DNA of 64,000 bases from Pedomonas sp051304405 (GCF_051304405.1 NZ_JBPPGG010000002.1:310001-374000); one strand, 5' to 3'; shown: positions 23,663 through 33,016, counted from the first letter of the stretch. Notes: a model not told the origin generated them from the letters alone. Numbers and translations: made by a program.

Positions 23663-25360
23663 TCATAGGCAGTCCATCAGCGCGCGGCCGAGGCCGTAGT
23701 ATTCGGCGCGTTCGTAGAAGGCGGGGCGCAGGCCGGAGGAGATGAACTCGCCCTTGAGGCGGCCGGTCTCGTCCTCGCCGGTGAACTGGAAGGTGTAGAG
23801 GTCCTGCGTGGTGATGACATCACCCTCCATGCCCACCACCTCGGTGATGTGGGTGACGCGGCGGATGCCGTCGCGCATGCGGCTCACCTGGATGATGAGA
23901 TTGACGGCGCTGGCGATCTGCTCGCGGATGGCCTTGGGCGGCAGGTTGAGGCCCGCCATGTTGACCATGTTCTCAAGGCGGGTGAGGGCCTCGCGCGGGC
24001 GGTTGGCGTGGAGGGTGCCGAGGGAGCCGTCGTGGCCGGTGTTCATGGCCTGCAACAGGTCGATGGCCTCGCCGCCGCGCACCTCGCCGAGGATGATGCG
24101 GTCAGGGCGCATACGCAGCGCGTTTTTCACGAGGCCGCGCATGGTGACCTCGCCCTTGCCTTCCAGGTTGGGCGGCCGGGTTTCGAGCCGCACCACGTGG
24201 GGCTGCTGGAGCTGAAGCTCCGCCGCGTCCTCGATGGTGACGATGCGCTCGCCGGGGTCGATGTTGCGGGAGACGGCGTTGAGCATGGTCGTCTTGCCCG
24301 AACCGGTGCCGCCCGAGATAATGATGTTGAGGCGGCAGCGCCCGGCGATCTTGAGCAGCTGGCACATCTTCGGGCTGATGTTGCCCTGCGCCGCCATCAT
24401 GTCGAGCGTGATCTTCTTCTTCGAGAACTTGCGGATCGAGATGGAGGTGCCGTCAATGGCGAGCGGCGGGATGATGACGTTGACGCGGCTGCCATCGGCC
24501 AGGCGCGCGTCGCAGATCGGGCTGCTCTCGTCCACGCGCCGGCCCACCGCCGCCACGATGCGCTGGGCGACGTTGAGCAGGTGCTGCTCGTCGCGGAACT
24601 TGACGTCCGTCAGCTCCAGCTTGCCCTTGCGCTCGACGTAGATCTGGTTGGGGCCGTTCACCATGATGTCGGTGACGGACTCGTCCGCCAGCAGCGGCTC
24701 GAGCGGGCCCAGGCCGAACATGTCGTTCAGCATGAGGGTGACGAGCTCGCGCTGCTCGGTCTTGTTCAGGTTGATGCGCTGCTGGAGCAGGAGCTCGGTG
24801 ACGATGTCCGAGACCTGATCGGCGACCGCGTCGCGGGGCAGCTCGTTGATGGCGCTGGCGTCGATGTGCTCCATCAGGAGCGGGTGGATCTTCTCCTTGG
24901 CGGCGGCGACCGTGTTCTGGCTGCGGCCGTTGCCGCGCTGGCTGTCGGCGCTGTCCAGCGCCTTGTAGGCATAGACCAGCTCGTTCAGGAGCACGGTGAC
25001 CGCGTCGCGCGCTTCCATCTCGGACAGGTCGATGCCGTGGACGCGGGCGGTCTCCTGCACCCGGTCGTGAATCGCCATCACCAGTTCGGTGCGCGCGCGG
25101 TCCTTGTATTCGGGCGCCGGGAACAGGTTCAGGAGGTTGGGCGAGATGATCTCGAACAGCTGGTCCACCACCTCGCCCCGCGCCACCGTTGCCGAAGGCG
25201 AAGGCGTCAGTGCCGGGGAGAGGGCCGGGGACGGCACAGGCGACAGGGCCGGCTGTGCCGCCGGCGTCTCCGCGCCAGCCACGGGCGGGCGGCGCGCGGC
25301 AAGCCCGTGCGCGGAATCGGCCTTTTGTGCCGAACGTCGTCCGAAGCCTACCTGTCTCAT
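23663..25360 (-). CDS. cpaF: Tad pilus/secretion ATPase CpaF (TadA)
   Basis: A 565-residue PilT/VirB11-type ATPase that powers pilus assembly. The first about 75 residues are a disordered Pro/Ala/Ser-rich stretch. Walker A is IIISGGTGSGKTTML, followed by RIVTIEDAAELQLQQPHVVR with the Asp box, then the Walker B region ILGEVRGGEAIDLLQAMNTG and the His box GSLGTLHANRPREAL. An N-terminal domain with DIMVNGPNQIYVERKGKLEL is typical of CpaF. It follows cpaE in the same operon. Confidence 0.95.
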   Translation of the reverse strand: MRQVGFGRRSAQKADSAHGLAARRPPVAGAETPAAQPALSPVPSPALSPALTPSPSATVARGEVVDQLFEIISPNLLNLFPAPEYKDRARTELVMAIHDRVQETARVHGIDLSEMEARDAVTVLLNELVYAYKALDSADSQRGNGRSQNTVAAAKEKIHPLLMEHIDASAINELPRDAVADQVSDIVTELLLQQRINLNKTEQRELVTLMLNDMFGLGPLEPLLADESVTDIMVNGPNQIYVERKGKLELTDVKFRDEQHLLNVAQRIVAAVGRRVDESSPICDARLADGSRVNVIIPPLAIDGTSISIRKFSKKKITLDMMAAQGNISPKMCQLLKIAGRCRLNIIISGGTGSGKTTMLNAVSRNIDPGERIVTIEDAAELQLQQPHVVRLETRPPNLEGKGEVTMRGLVKNALRMRPDRIILGEVRGGEAIDLLQAMNTGHDGSLGTLHANRPREALTRLENMVNMAGLNLPPKAIREQIASAVNLIIQVSRMRDGIRRVTHITEVVGMEGDVITTQDLYTFQFTGEDETGRLKGEFISSGLRPAFYERAEYYGLGRALMDCL

Positions 25361-25380
25361 GCGCGTGTCCTAACCGTTCG

Positions 25381-26649
25381 TCAGCGCGACTTGGCCGGGA
25401 TCAGGGATTTGAGGTTGGAGAGCCAGGCGAGCGGGCCGGTCTCCCGCCGCGAGTCCTCGTCCTCGGCGGTGACCACCAGCGTGCGGGCCAGATCGATCAG
25501 CGCGGCGGCGGTCTTGCTGCCCCGGCCCACCTCGGCCAGGCTCTTGCCCTGCTGGGCGGCGGCGATGGCCAGCTTGGGCTCCAGCGGCAGCACCGTGCCG
25601 ATGGCGCTCTCGACGGAGGCCTCGAAATCCTTGCGGCTGACCTCGGTCTGCCCCTGCGCGGGCACCTTGTTGGCGATCAGATGAACCTTCGCGCCGGGCG
25701 CGTGGGCGCTGAGGAAGCCCAGCAGCCGCAGCGTGTCGCGGGCGGCGGCCAGCGTCAGGTCCGTGACGATGACCACGTGCTTCGCCTCGGCCACCAGCAG
25801 CGGGTTCTGCACGGCAAAGAGGCGCGGCAGATCCATGATGATGGTGCCGTAGGTCTGGCCCACCTGCGCGTGCAGGTGCAGGAGCGCCGCGCCGTCGGTG
25901 AGGAGCGGCGCGGTGATCGGCGCCTCGGCCGAGAGCACGGCCAGGTTCTCCGACGCCTTCACGATCGCCCGCTCGATGAACAGGCTGTCGATGCGGGCCG
26001 GATTTTCCAGGGCGTCGGTGAGGCCCCGGCCGGGCTCCAGATCGAAGGAGAGGGCGCCGACGCCGAAGTGGATGTCGAAGTCGAGGAGGGCCGTGCGGCG
26101 GCCCACCTCCTCGGCGCTCGCCCAGGCGAGCGAGGCGGCGACCGTCGAGGCGCCAACGCCGCCGCGCGCGCCAATCACCGCAACGGTGGTGGTGGTGCCC
26201 TCCGCCTCCGCCGGCTGCTCGGTCTTGGGGGCGTGCAGCGCCGCCTGGGCGCTGTGCAGCGCCTCGTGCATCACCGACGCGGCGACGGGCTTCAGGAGAT
26301 AGTCATGGATGCCGGAGGCGATCAGCTCCCGATACAGCCGCACATCGTTCACCCGGCCGATGGCAACGACGATGGTGCCCGGCTCGCAGACTTCCGCCAG
26401 CGCGTTGATGTCGCCGAGCGGGTCCGCGCTGTCCGACAGGTCCACCAGCAGGATCTGCGGCGAGGCGGAGACGGACAGGGTCTGGACCGCATTGTTGAGC
26501 CCGCCCTTGTAGATGCGCTCGGGCGCCCAGCCCAATTCGAGAACACTGTTCCGCAGCGACTCGGCCGTCTCGTCGTCGCAGACGAAGGCCGAGAAAATCT
26601 CGCGCGGAGCGTCGGCAAACCGTTGGGTCGATGACCAGGGGGCATTCAT
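25381..26649 (-). CDS. cpaE: Pilus assembly localisation ATPase CpaE (TadZ)
   Basis: A 422-residue ParA/MinD-like protein that positions Tad pili. The N-terminal 120 residues resemble a response-regulator receiver (ILLVDLSDSADPLGDINALA, then YLLKPVAASVMHEAL). The ATPase part begins VAVIGARGGVGASTVAASLA; its Walker A lacks the usual signature lysine, as in many TadZ proteins, so hydrolysis may be weak. The start is the ATG at 26649, just after the cpaD stop; an in-frame start at 26691 would overlap cpaD. Confidence 0.9.
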   Translation of the reverse strand: MNAPWSSTQRFADAPREIFSAFVCDDETAESLRNSVLELGWAPERIYKGGLNNAVQTLSVSASPQILLVDLSDSADPLGDINALAEVCEPGTIVVAIGRVNDVRLYRELIASGIHDYLLKPVAASVMHEALHSAQAALHAPKTEQPAEAEGTTTTVAVIGARGGVGASTVAASLAWASAEEVGRRTALLDFDIHFGVGALSFDLEPGRGLTDALENPARIDSLFIERAIVKASENLAVLSAEAPITAPLLTDGAALLHLHAQVGQTYGTIIMDLPRLFAVQNPLLVAEAKHVVIVTDLTLAAARDTLRLLGFLSAHAPGAKVHLIANKVPAQGQTEVSRKDFEASVESAIGTVLPLEPKLAIAAAQQGKSLAEVGRGSKTAAALIDLARTLVVTAEDEDSRRETGPLAWLSNLKSLIPAKSR

Positions 26650-26674
26650 AGCTTGTATCCCGCTTCCCGTGCGA

Positions 26675-27355
26675 TCAGTTCCCGCCACCACCGCCGCCGG
26701 TGCGGATGCTGTTGGTGGTGGAGGCCTTCTCCAGAGGCTTGTTGAAGCCGCTCGGCACGCGCTGGCGCTGGTAGTCCTGATCCCGGGCGATGTCCGCCCC
26801 GGACGGGCCGTTGTAGACGCGGCCCTGCTCCAGATCGCCCGGATCGGCCGCCATGGCCGCCAGGTTGCTGTTGACCGCGCAGCCGTAGTTGCTGTGGGTG
26901 CTGGCGTTCATGTTGCCGAGGGGAGAGTCGGACCAGTCGGGACACACGGGCAGGGTTGCCTGCGCCCGCTCGATCCACAGCCGCGCGGTGCCCGCGGGCA
27001 TCCCGGAGCGCCGGGGCGGGGCGCTCTGAGCGAGCGCGGCGCCATGCTCGGCAAGGACAGCCGAGACCGCCGCCCAGCGCAGCGGCGCGCCGTCCGCGCC
27101 GTTGTCCTCCAGCGTCACGCGGGTGCCGTAGCCCAGCTCCAGGCGGTCGAGGAAGGCGTGCAGCGCGCCGACCTGCTCGGGCAGGATCTGATGGTCCGGC
27201 CCGAAGACGATGTCGTGGTGGACGGTCTGGACGGTGACGGCCGGCGTCTTCAGCGACGAGACCCCGGGGTTGTGGCCGCAGCCGGAGAGGGCCGCCGCCA
27301 CGCCGAGCAGCGATCCGGCCAGCAGAATGGACTTGAGGGCAGGCGCAAGGCTCAT
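26675..27355 (-). CDS. cpaD: Pilus assembly lipoprotein CpaD
   Basis: A 226-residue protein with a signal peptide ending in the lipobox LSGC, so it is probably anchored to the outer membrane. CpaD is thought to be the pilotin or accessory partner of the CpaC secretin. Visible family elements are GNMNASTHSNYGCAVNSNLA, DPGDLEQGRVYNGPSGADIA, and the tail RVPSGFNKPLEKASTTN. The C-terminus is Gly-rich. Its ATG overlaps the cpaC stop by four bases. Confidence 0.9.
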   Translation of the reverse strand: MSLAPALKSILLAGSLLGVAAALSGCGHNPGVSSLKTPAVTVQTVHHDIVFGPDHQILPEQVGALHAFLDRLELGYGTRVTLEDNGADGAPLRWAAVSAVLAEHGAALAQSAPPRRSGMPAGTARLWIERAQATLPVCPDWSDSPLGNMNASTHSNYGCAVNSNLAAMAADPGDLEQGRVYNGPSGADIARDQDYQRQRVPSGFNKPLEKASTTNSIRTGGGGGGN

Positions 27356-28896
27356 TGTGCGTTCCCCTGATCTGAGAGGCCGGGCGCGGGCGCGGCGGTT
27401 TCCGTGACGGTCTCGGTGACGGCTTCCGCCAGGGCCTCGGGTGCGGAGGCGGGCTCCGGTGCGGAGGCGGGCTCCGGTGCGGGGGCGATCTCCGGTGCCG
27501 GCAGGGGCGCGGCGGGCCGCGCCGGGGCGGGCGCACGCTCCAGGGTCGGGGAGAAGTTGGCCCCGACGAGCCAGCGCTCCAGATCGCTCGGCGCCCGGTA
27601 GCCGTCGGTCGGCAGGCGGATGTCCCGGGCGTTGACCGGCTTGACCAGATAGGGCGTAACGATGATCACCAGCTCGGTCTCGTTGCGGCGGAACCGGTCG
27701 GAGCGGAACAGGGTGCCGAGGATGGGCAGATCGCCCAGCACCGGGATCTTGTTGAGGTCCTGCCCGGTGGTGTTGCGCAGGAGGCCTGCGATCATGAAGC
27801 TCTGGCCCGAGCCCAGCTCCACGGTGGTCTCCGCCCGCCGGGTGGTGAGGCCCGGCACGCTGATGCCGTTGACCGAAATCGCACCGGCCTGGGACAGCTC
27901 GCTGACCTCCGGGCGCACCCGGAGGGTGATGCGGTTGTCGCTCATCACCGTCGGCGTGAAGGCAAGGCCCACACCGTACTGCTTGTATTCGATGAGCACC
28001 CGGCCATTTTCGGCGGGCATGGGAATGGCGAACTCGCCGCCCGCCAGGAAGCTGGCCATCTCGCCGGACAGGGCGGTGAGGTTGGGCTCGGCCAGAATGG
28101 TGACCAGGCCTTCCTCCGCCAGCGCGTCGATGGCCGCCGCCGCGTCGAGGCCGAACAGCTTGCCCGCAAGGCCGATGGTGTTGGTGCCTTCGGGCACCAG
28201 GAACTCGTAGCCCTTGTCGGTGATCTCCACCGCGCTGCGGCCGCGCCAGACGCCGAACAGGAAGCCGCCGGTGGCATCGCGGGTGGCGAGGTTGAAGCCC
28301 ACCTCCTTCAGCAGCGTGCGGCTGACCTCGGCGATCTTGACCTGAAGGTTCACCTGCACGGGTGTTGCCGCCCGCAGCCGGTTGACCACCACCTGCTTCT
28401 CGCCCAGCAGCTGCTTGACCAGATGCTCGGCCTCGCCCACCGCCTCGGGGGAGGGCACCTGGCCGGAGAGCATCACCATGCCGTTGAAGGGCTCGACGGT
28501 GATGCTGGCCTCGGGCAGCGCCGCCCGCAGGAGGCTGCGGATCTGGTCGATGTTGTTGGAGACATGGACGCTGGCCGAATAGATCACCTGATCCCGGTCA
28601 TCCATGGCGTAGAAGCTGGTCTCGCCCGGCCCGACGCCGAGCACGTAGATGAGATGCGGCGAGCGCACCTGCACGTCGGCGATCTTGGGGTCGGCGATGA
28701 ACACGCTCGAGGCGGGCTGGTTGAGGCGCACGAGCGTGCCCTTGCTCACGGACAGGCTGAGCGACTCCTGCGGGTGCTGCACGGTGACGGACTGCGCGAA
28801 GGCCGCCGACGGCGCGCCTGCGCTGAGGCCGGCCGCAAGGCCGCCCCAGGCAAGGGCAGCAAGGAATCCGGCTGGGACGAAACGGCTGGGACGCAT
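27352..28896 (-). CDS. cpaC: Tad pilus outer-membrane secretin CpaC (RcpA)
   Basis: A 514-residue secretin with a signal peptide (cleavage near AAFAQ). The N-terminal CpaC domain includes SLSVSKGTLVRLNQPASSVF and VQVRSPHLIYVLGVGPGETS, then a BON-like repeat (GMVMLSGQVPSPEAVGEAEH). The secretin domain runs from about residue 200, with VTILAEPNLTALSGEMASFL and VELGSGQSFMIAGLLRN near the end. It forms the outer-membrane pore for the pilus. A repetitive Pro/Ala/Glu tail follows residue about 455. The chosen ATG is one base after the cpaB stop. Confidence 0.94.
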   Translation of the reverse strand: MRPSRFVPAGFLAALAWGGLAAGLSAGAPSAAFAQSVTVQHPQESLSLSVSKGTLVRLNQPASSVFIADPKIADVQVRSPHLIYVLGVGPGETSFYAMDDRDQVIYSASVHVSNNIDQIRSLLRAALPEASITVEPFNGMVMLSGQVPSPEAVGEAEHLVKQLLGEKQVVVNRLRAATPVQVNLQVKIAEVSRTLLKEVGFNLATRDATGGFLFGVWRGRSAVEITDKGYEFLVPEGTNTIGLAGKLFGLDAAAAIDALAEEGLVTILAEPNLTALSGEMASFLAGGEFAIPMPAENGRVLIEYKQYGVGLAFTPTVMSDNRITLRVRPEVSELSQAGAISVNGISVPGLTTRRAETTVELGSGQSFMIAGLLRNTTGQDLNKIPVLGDLPILGTLFRSDRFRRNETELVIIVTPYLVKPVNARDIRLPTDGYRAPSDLERWLVGANFSPTLERAPAPARPAAPLPAPEIAPAPEPASAPEPASAPEALAEAVTETVTETAAPAPGLSDQGNAQ

Positions 28897-28897
28897 G

Positions 28898-29791
28898 TTA
28901 TTTTGCTCCAGTCTCGGCCATGGAAGCCTGGTTGCCCCGCACGACCACAACCCCGCGGGTGCGGGGCGGGGAGGCCTTGGCGCCGCCGCCGCCCGATGAC
29001 GACCGGGCGTTGACGAAGCGGGTCACTTCCGATGCGGTGGTAAAGGACGGGGCGTGGTCGCTCGGCAGGGCCGGGCGCACCCGGCCGTCGGCATCCACCG
29101 TGTCCTCGGTGTCGGCGAGGGGACGCAGGCTGAGCGACAGATTGCCCAGCTGCTCCATGATGTTGATCTTCTCCACCTGCTTGGGCGTCACCTCCAGCGT
29201 GGCGGTGCCGCCCGGCTTGGGCTTGTTGTCCTCGTTGGTGGTGTTCTGGTCGATGGCCAGCACCCGCACATTGCGGATGACGGTTTCGGACACATCGAGC
29301 CGGGGACCATCGCCCCGCTCCACCTCGTGGGTGACGACCAGATCCACCCGGTCGCCGGGGAAGATGAAGCCCGCAACGCCCGAGGTCTGGGAGATGGAGA
29401 CGGTGATCGCCCGCATGCCGGGCGTCAGGACGGCGGCGAGGAAGCCGCGATCGTTCGGCCCCACCACCGCATCGCGGGTGATCGGCTGGCCGGCCAGAAA
29501 CGCGCTGCGCAGAACCTTGCCGGTCATCTCGCCAAGCGGCGTGCCGTCCCGCACGTAGGAGTCGTCAATCGCCGACTCCGGCCAGGGCTGCCACTTCAGA
29601 TCCTCGGTCTGGAGAATGCGCCCGGCCGGCAGGGTGCGGGCCGCCACCAGCACTTTCGTCTCGGCGACCTCGCGGGACGCAGTGGCAGGCGGGGTCTCAT
29701 CGTTGCCCGACATCAGGGCCCGCGCCATCAGCGCGGTCACCACGGCAATGATCAGGGCTGCGACCGCTAGTATGAGACTGCGAAGGTTCAT
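28898..29791 (-). CDS. cpaB: Flp pilus assembly protein CpaB (RcpC)
   Basis: A 297-residue protein with an N-terminal membrane anchor (LILAVAALIIAVVTALMARA), then the SAF/CpaB domain (VLVAARTLPAGRILQTEDLK, FLAGQPITRDAVVGP, LTPGMRAITVSISQTSGVAG) and the RcpC part with FIFPGDRVDLVVTHEVE. It is thought to link the inner-membrane machine with peptidoglycan or the secretin. The C-terminus is Ser/Gly-rich. It is second in the operon, after cpaA. Confidence 0.93.
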   Translation of the reverse strand: MNLRSLILAVAALIIAVVTALMARALMSGNDETPPATASREVAETKVLVAARTLPAGRILQTEDLKWQPWPESAIDDSYVRDGTPLGEMTGKVLRSAFLAGQPITRDAVVGPNDRGFLAAVLTPGMRAITVSISQTSGVAGFIFPGDRVDLVVTHEVERGDGPRLDVSETVIRNVRVLAIDQNTTNEDNKPKPGGTATLEVTPKQVEKINIMEQLGNLSLSLRPLADTEDTVDADGRVRPALPSDHAPSFTTASEVTRFVNARSSSGGGGAKASPPRTRGVVVVRGNQASMAETGAK

Positions 29792-29823
29792 GCCGTCCTC
29801 TCTCGCGTCCGAACTGCGGGCAG

Positions 29824-30306
29824 TTATACGGAGGAAAGTTTAATGATTTCTTCGAGCAACAGAGCGCACCCCCCGAGGGCAATGGCGACCCCGTAGGGAA
29901 CGGCGCGGCTGGATTGCCCGCGCAGGCGGCGCACGACAACCAGAACAAGCGCCTCCAGCCCGCCGAACAGCGCGATGAGAAATACCAGCTCCAGGGTCTG
30001 CGCCGCCGGAACCCACAGCGCCAGCGCCGCCGCCAGTTTGACATCGCCGCCGCCCATGGCCCCGAGGGCGAAGAGCGCGGCGAACCCGGCAAAGACCAGC
30101 GCGGCCACCCCGATCTGGTAGACAAGCAGAGGCAACAGGTCCGCGCCGCCCGCAAGGCTGGTGGCGATCCAGTAGGGCAGGGCGAGCCCCGCCACCACGA
30201 GGCACAGCCGGTTGGAGATGCGATACCGGCGCACATCGCCCACTGCGGCGATGACCAGCAGGGCAAGCAGCGCTATGAGAAGGACAAGCCGGATGAGTTC
30301 CCACAT
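29824..30306 (-). CDS. cpaA: Prepilin peptidase CpaA (TadV)
   Basis: A 160-residue membrane aspartyl protease that cleaves type IVb prepilins. The two catalytic aspartates are expected in VGDVRRYRISNRLC after the first helix and in AMGGGDVKLAAALALW (the GxGD motif). Four to six hydrophobic helices are visible. The start is the ATG at 30306, giving a hydrophobic N-terminus (MWELIRLVLLIALLALLV); an open frame upstream is hydrophilic and overlaps the divergent hydrolase. It is first in the Tad operon. Confidence 0.9.
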   Translation of the reverse strand: MWELIRLVLLIALLALLVIAAVGDVRRYRISNRLCLVVAGLALPYWIATSLAGGADLLPLLVYQIGVAALVFAGFAALFALGAMGGGDVKLAAALALWVPAAQTLELVFLIALFGGLEALVLVVVRRLRGQSSRAVPYGVAIALGGCALLLEEIIKLSSV

Positions 30307-30355
30307 GCGGCAAGGTTCACATGCAAAGCTGAAGAAAGTGGAAATCTCCCCTCCC

Positions 30356-31315
30356 ATGCAGACCCCCTCCGCCTCGGCCCGGCGTGCCTTCCCTCCGCAG
30401 ACGGAAATCCGGGACTGGCGCGCCGCCGACGGCTGGCCCATGCGCACCCTGCGCTGCCTGCCGGAGGGCGCAGCGCGCGGCACCATCGTCTTTCTCAATG
30501 GCCGGGCGGATTTTCTGGAGAAGTATCTGGAGAGCTACGCCGCCTTTCTTGATTGGGGCTACGCGGTGGCCTCGCTCGACTGGCGGGGGCAGGGGATGTC
30601 GGGACGCCTGGCCGACCACCCCCACAAGGGGCATCAGGAGAGCTTCGACACCCTGGTCGGCGACCTGGCGGGCTGGGTCGAGGACCTGCGGCGGGACATG
30701 CCGGGGCCCCTTCATCTGGTGGCCCACTCCATGGGCGGGCATATCGGCCTGCGCTACCTCGCCGAACATCCGGGCGCGATTCGGCGGGCGGTGCTGCTGG
30801 CGCCCATGCTGGGCATTCGCACCGGGGGCATCCCGATCCCGGTCGCCCGGCAACTGGCGCGCTGGATGACCGGGCGCGGGCGGGGCGGCGACTTCGCCCT
30901 GACCCAGAAGCCCCACGGCGCGCAGGCCCTGTCTCCCGTCCGGCAGGCGGCGCTGACCGGTGACAACGAGCGGTTTGCCGACGAGATCTGGTGGGTGGAA
31001 CGGAACCCGGCGCTGGCGCTGGGCGGCGTGACCTGGGGCTGGCTGGATGCCGCCTTCCAGTCCCTTGATCGGCTGGCCGCGCCCGGCTACCTGCAACGGG
31101 TGGAGACGCCCGTTCTCATGTTGATGCCGGAAAACGAGCAGGTGGTGGACCCGGCGGCCGCACGGCGTGCGGCGGCGCGTCTGCCGCACTGCCTGCTCAA
31201 GGTGGTGCCGGGCGGGCGGCACGAGCTGCTGCGGGATGTGGACGCGGTGCGGAACGCGGCGCTGGCGGAGATCCGCGCGGCGCTGGACGGGACGGAAGGT
31301 CAGGCGCGTGGCTGA
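30356..31315 (+). CDS. Alpha/beta hydrolase, lysophospholipase L2-like
   Basis: A 319-residue serine hydrolase. The nucleophile elbow is HLVAHSMGGHIGLRYL with Ser at about residue 125, the oxyanion region is TIVFLNGRADFLEKY, and the acid and base lie near LMLMPENEQVVDP and VPGGRHELLRDVD. The pattern FLNGRADFLEKYLE followed by SLDWRGQGMSGR resembles PldB-type lysophospholipases or monoglyceride lipases. The substrate is not determined. It is divergent from cpaA, and its end overlaps the FAD oxidoreductase start by eight bases. Confidence 0.86.
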   Translation: MQTPSASARRAFPPQTEIRDWRAADGWPMRTLRCLPEGAARGTIVFLNGRADFLEKYLESYAAFLDWGYAVASLDWRGQGMSGRLADHPHKGHQESFDTLVGDLAGWVEDLRRDMPGPLHLVAHSMGGHIGLRYLAEHPGAIRRAVLLAPMLGIRTGGIPIPVARQLARWMTGRGRGGDFALTQKPHGAQALSPVRQAALTGDNERFADEIWWVERNPALALGGVTWGWLDAAFQSLDRLAAPGYLQRVETPVLMLMPENEQVVDPAAARRAAARLPHCLLKVVPGGRHELLRDVDAVRNAALAEIRAALDGTEGQARG

Positions 31316-32432
31316 GGCGTATGACGTGATCGTGGTGGGCGGCGGCATTGCCGGCGCGTCCCTGGCCGGGAGCCTCGGGCCCGATCTCAGGGTGCTGCTG
31401 CTGGAGGGCGAGGACTTCCCCGGCTACCACACCACCGGCCGCTCTGCCGCCTTCTATAGCGAAACCTACGGCGGCCCCCGGGTGCAGCCGCTCACCACCG
31501 CGTCGCTGCCGTTTTTTCTCGACCCGCCCGAGGCGTTCGGCGCGCCGCTGGTGAAGGCGCCGCGCGGGGCGCTGTATGTGGGCCGGGCGGAGCAGCGCGG
31601 CGCGGTCGAGGCCATGTACGCCCTGTACCCCGGCCTCGGGCTGGCGATCGTCGGGCCGGAGGATATCGCCGCCCGCGCCCCGGCGCTGCGGCCGGAGTGG
31701 CGCGCGGCGGCGGTGTGGGAGCCGGGCGTGCGCGACATCCAGACCAGCGCCCTGCACGAGGGGTTTCTGCGCCAGCTGCGCCGCAACGGCGGCACGGTGC
31801 TGACCGGCCGGCGGGTGACGGCGCTGGCGCGGGAGGGCGGGCTCTGGCGCGTCCATTGCGGGGCGGAGGTGCACGCTGCGCCCACGGTCGTCAACGCCGC
31901 TGGCGCCTGGGCGGACGAGGTGGCGCGGCTGGCGGGCGTCGCGCCCGTTGGCCTGACGCCGATGCGCCGGACCATGGTGGTGCTGCGGGTGCCGCCCGGG
32001 GAGTTTCGCCCCGAGATGCCGCTGGTGCTGGATGTGGACGGCAGCTTCTACTTCAAGCCGGACGCGGGCACCTACTGGCTCTCTCCCCATGACGAGACTC
32101 CGACCGTGCCGTGCGATGCCCAGCCGGAGGAGCTGGACGTGGCGGTGGCGCTCGACCGGCTGGAGAAGGCGACGACGCTGACCATCGGCCGCCCCGAGCG
32201 GGTGTGGGCAGGCCTCAGGACCTTCGCGCCGGACCGGGTGCCGGTCTACGGCTTCGAGCCGGACGTGCCGGGCTTCTTCTGGTGCGCGGGGCAGGGCGGC
32301 TTCGGTATGCAGACCGCGCCCGCCGCCGGGGCGCTGTGCGCCAGCCTCCTCAAGGGCGAGCCCGTGCCCGAAGCCCTGAGGGCAGCGGGCGTGGACCCGG
32401 CGGCCTACAGCCCGGCGCGCTTCCGCAGATAG
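31308..32432 (+). CDS. FAD-dependent oxidoreductase, DAO family
   Basis: A 374-residue protein with an N-terminal FAD-binding motif, DVIVVGGGIAGASLAGSLG, followed by FPGYHTTGRSAAFYSETYGG. A second nucleotide-contact stretch is VVNAAGAWADEVARLAGVAP, and the C-terminal FAD block is WAGLRTFAPDRVPVYGFEP with FWCAGQGGFGMQTAPAAG. This fits glycine/D-amino-acid oxidase relatives, but the substrate cannot be read. The GTG start at 31308 has GGAAGGT upstream and overlaps the hydrolase stop, so the pair is translationally coupled. Confidence 0.87.
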   Translation: MAEAYDVIVVGGGIAGASLAGSLGPDLRVLLLEGEDFPGYHTTGRSAAFYSETYGGPRVQPLTTASLPFFLDPPEAFGAPLVKAPRGALYVGRAEQRGAVEAMYALYPGLGLAIVGPEDIAARAPALRPEWRAAAVWEPGVRDIQTSALHEGFLRQLRRNGGTVLTGRRVTALAREGGLWRVHCGAEVHAAPTVVNAAGAWADEVARLAGVAPVGLTPMRRTMVVLRVPPGEFRPEMPLVLDVDGSFYFKPDAGTYWLSPHDETPTVPCDAQPEELDVAVALDRLEKATTLTIGRPERVWAGLRTFAPDRVPVYGFEPDVPGFFWCAGQGGFGMQTAPAAGALCASLLKGEPVPEALRAAGVDPAAYSPARFRR

Positions 32433-32443
32433 AATCCGCAAAC

Positions 32444-32478
32444 AGAAAAGGGCGTGCCCGTCTCTCTCGCGCACGCCC
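32444..32478 (-). terminator. Terminator of mscL (reverse)
   Basis: GGGCGTGC (32450-32457) pairs with GCACGCCC (32471-32478). On the minus strand the stem is followed by TTTTCTG. It sits downstream of hairpin copy F. Confidence 0.72.
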
Positions 32479-32498
32479 CGATCCCGGTTAAGGGATGT

Positions 32499-32522
32499 GC
32501 AGGAGGGGCAAGCCCCTCCTGC
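32499..32522 (-). repeat. Variable-stem intergenic hairpin, copy F (after mscL)
   Basis: GCAGGAGGGGC pairs with GCCCCTCCTGC. Read on the minus strand it is about 57 bases after the mscL stop and is followed by ACATCCCTTAACCGG and the terminator. Confidence 0.8.
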
Positions 32523-32578
32523 CATTTCTTCTTTTGGATCTTTTTCTTCTGGTGTTGCCTCTGCTGCCGTGCCGGGCC

Positions 32579-33016
32579 TTACGACTTCGCCTTCAGCACG
32601 TCGCGGATTTCGCGCAGCAGCTGCACGTCCTCGGGCGTCGGCGGCGGCGCGGCCGGAGCCTCTTCCTTGGCCGGACGGCGCAGCATGTTCGCGCCCTTGA
32701 CGATCCAGAAGACGACGAACGCCAGCAGGATGAAGTTCAGCGCCACGGTGATGAACTGGCCGTAGCCCAGCACGGGCACGCCCGCCGCCACCAGCGACTG
32801 GTAGGTCTCCGGCCCTTCGAAGTTGGCCGGGACCTCCCCGAGCTTGAGGTAGAGGTTGCTGAAATCCGGCGTGCCGACAATGGCCGAGACCAGCGGCATG
32901 ATGAGGTCGTTGACGACCGAATCGATGATCTTGTTGAACGCCGCGCCGATGATGACACCGACCGCCAGGTCGAGCACATTGCCGCGCAGGGCGAATTCTC
33001 TGAATTCCTTGAGCAT
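32579..33016 (-). CDS. mscL: Large-conductance mechanosensitive channel
   Basis: A 145-residue channel protein that opens under membrane tension to release solutes during osmotic downshock. It has the amphipathic N-terminus MLKEFREFALRGNVLDLAVG, the pore helix VIIGAAFNKIIDSVVNDLIM, a periplasmic loop, the second helix FITVALNFILLAFVVFWIVK, and a charged C-terminal helix with LLREIRDVL after a Pro/Ala-rich linker. Length and motifs are normal. Confidence 0.95.
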   Translation of the reverse strand: MLKEFREFALRGNVLDLAVGVIIGAAFNKIIDSVVNDLIMPLVSAIVGTPDFSNLYLKLGEVPANFEGPETYQSLVAAGVPVLGYGQFITVALNFILLAFVVFWIVKGANMLRRPAKEEAPAAPPPTPEDVQLLREIRDVLKAKS

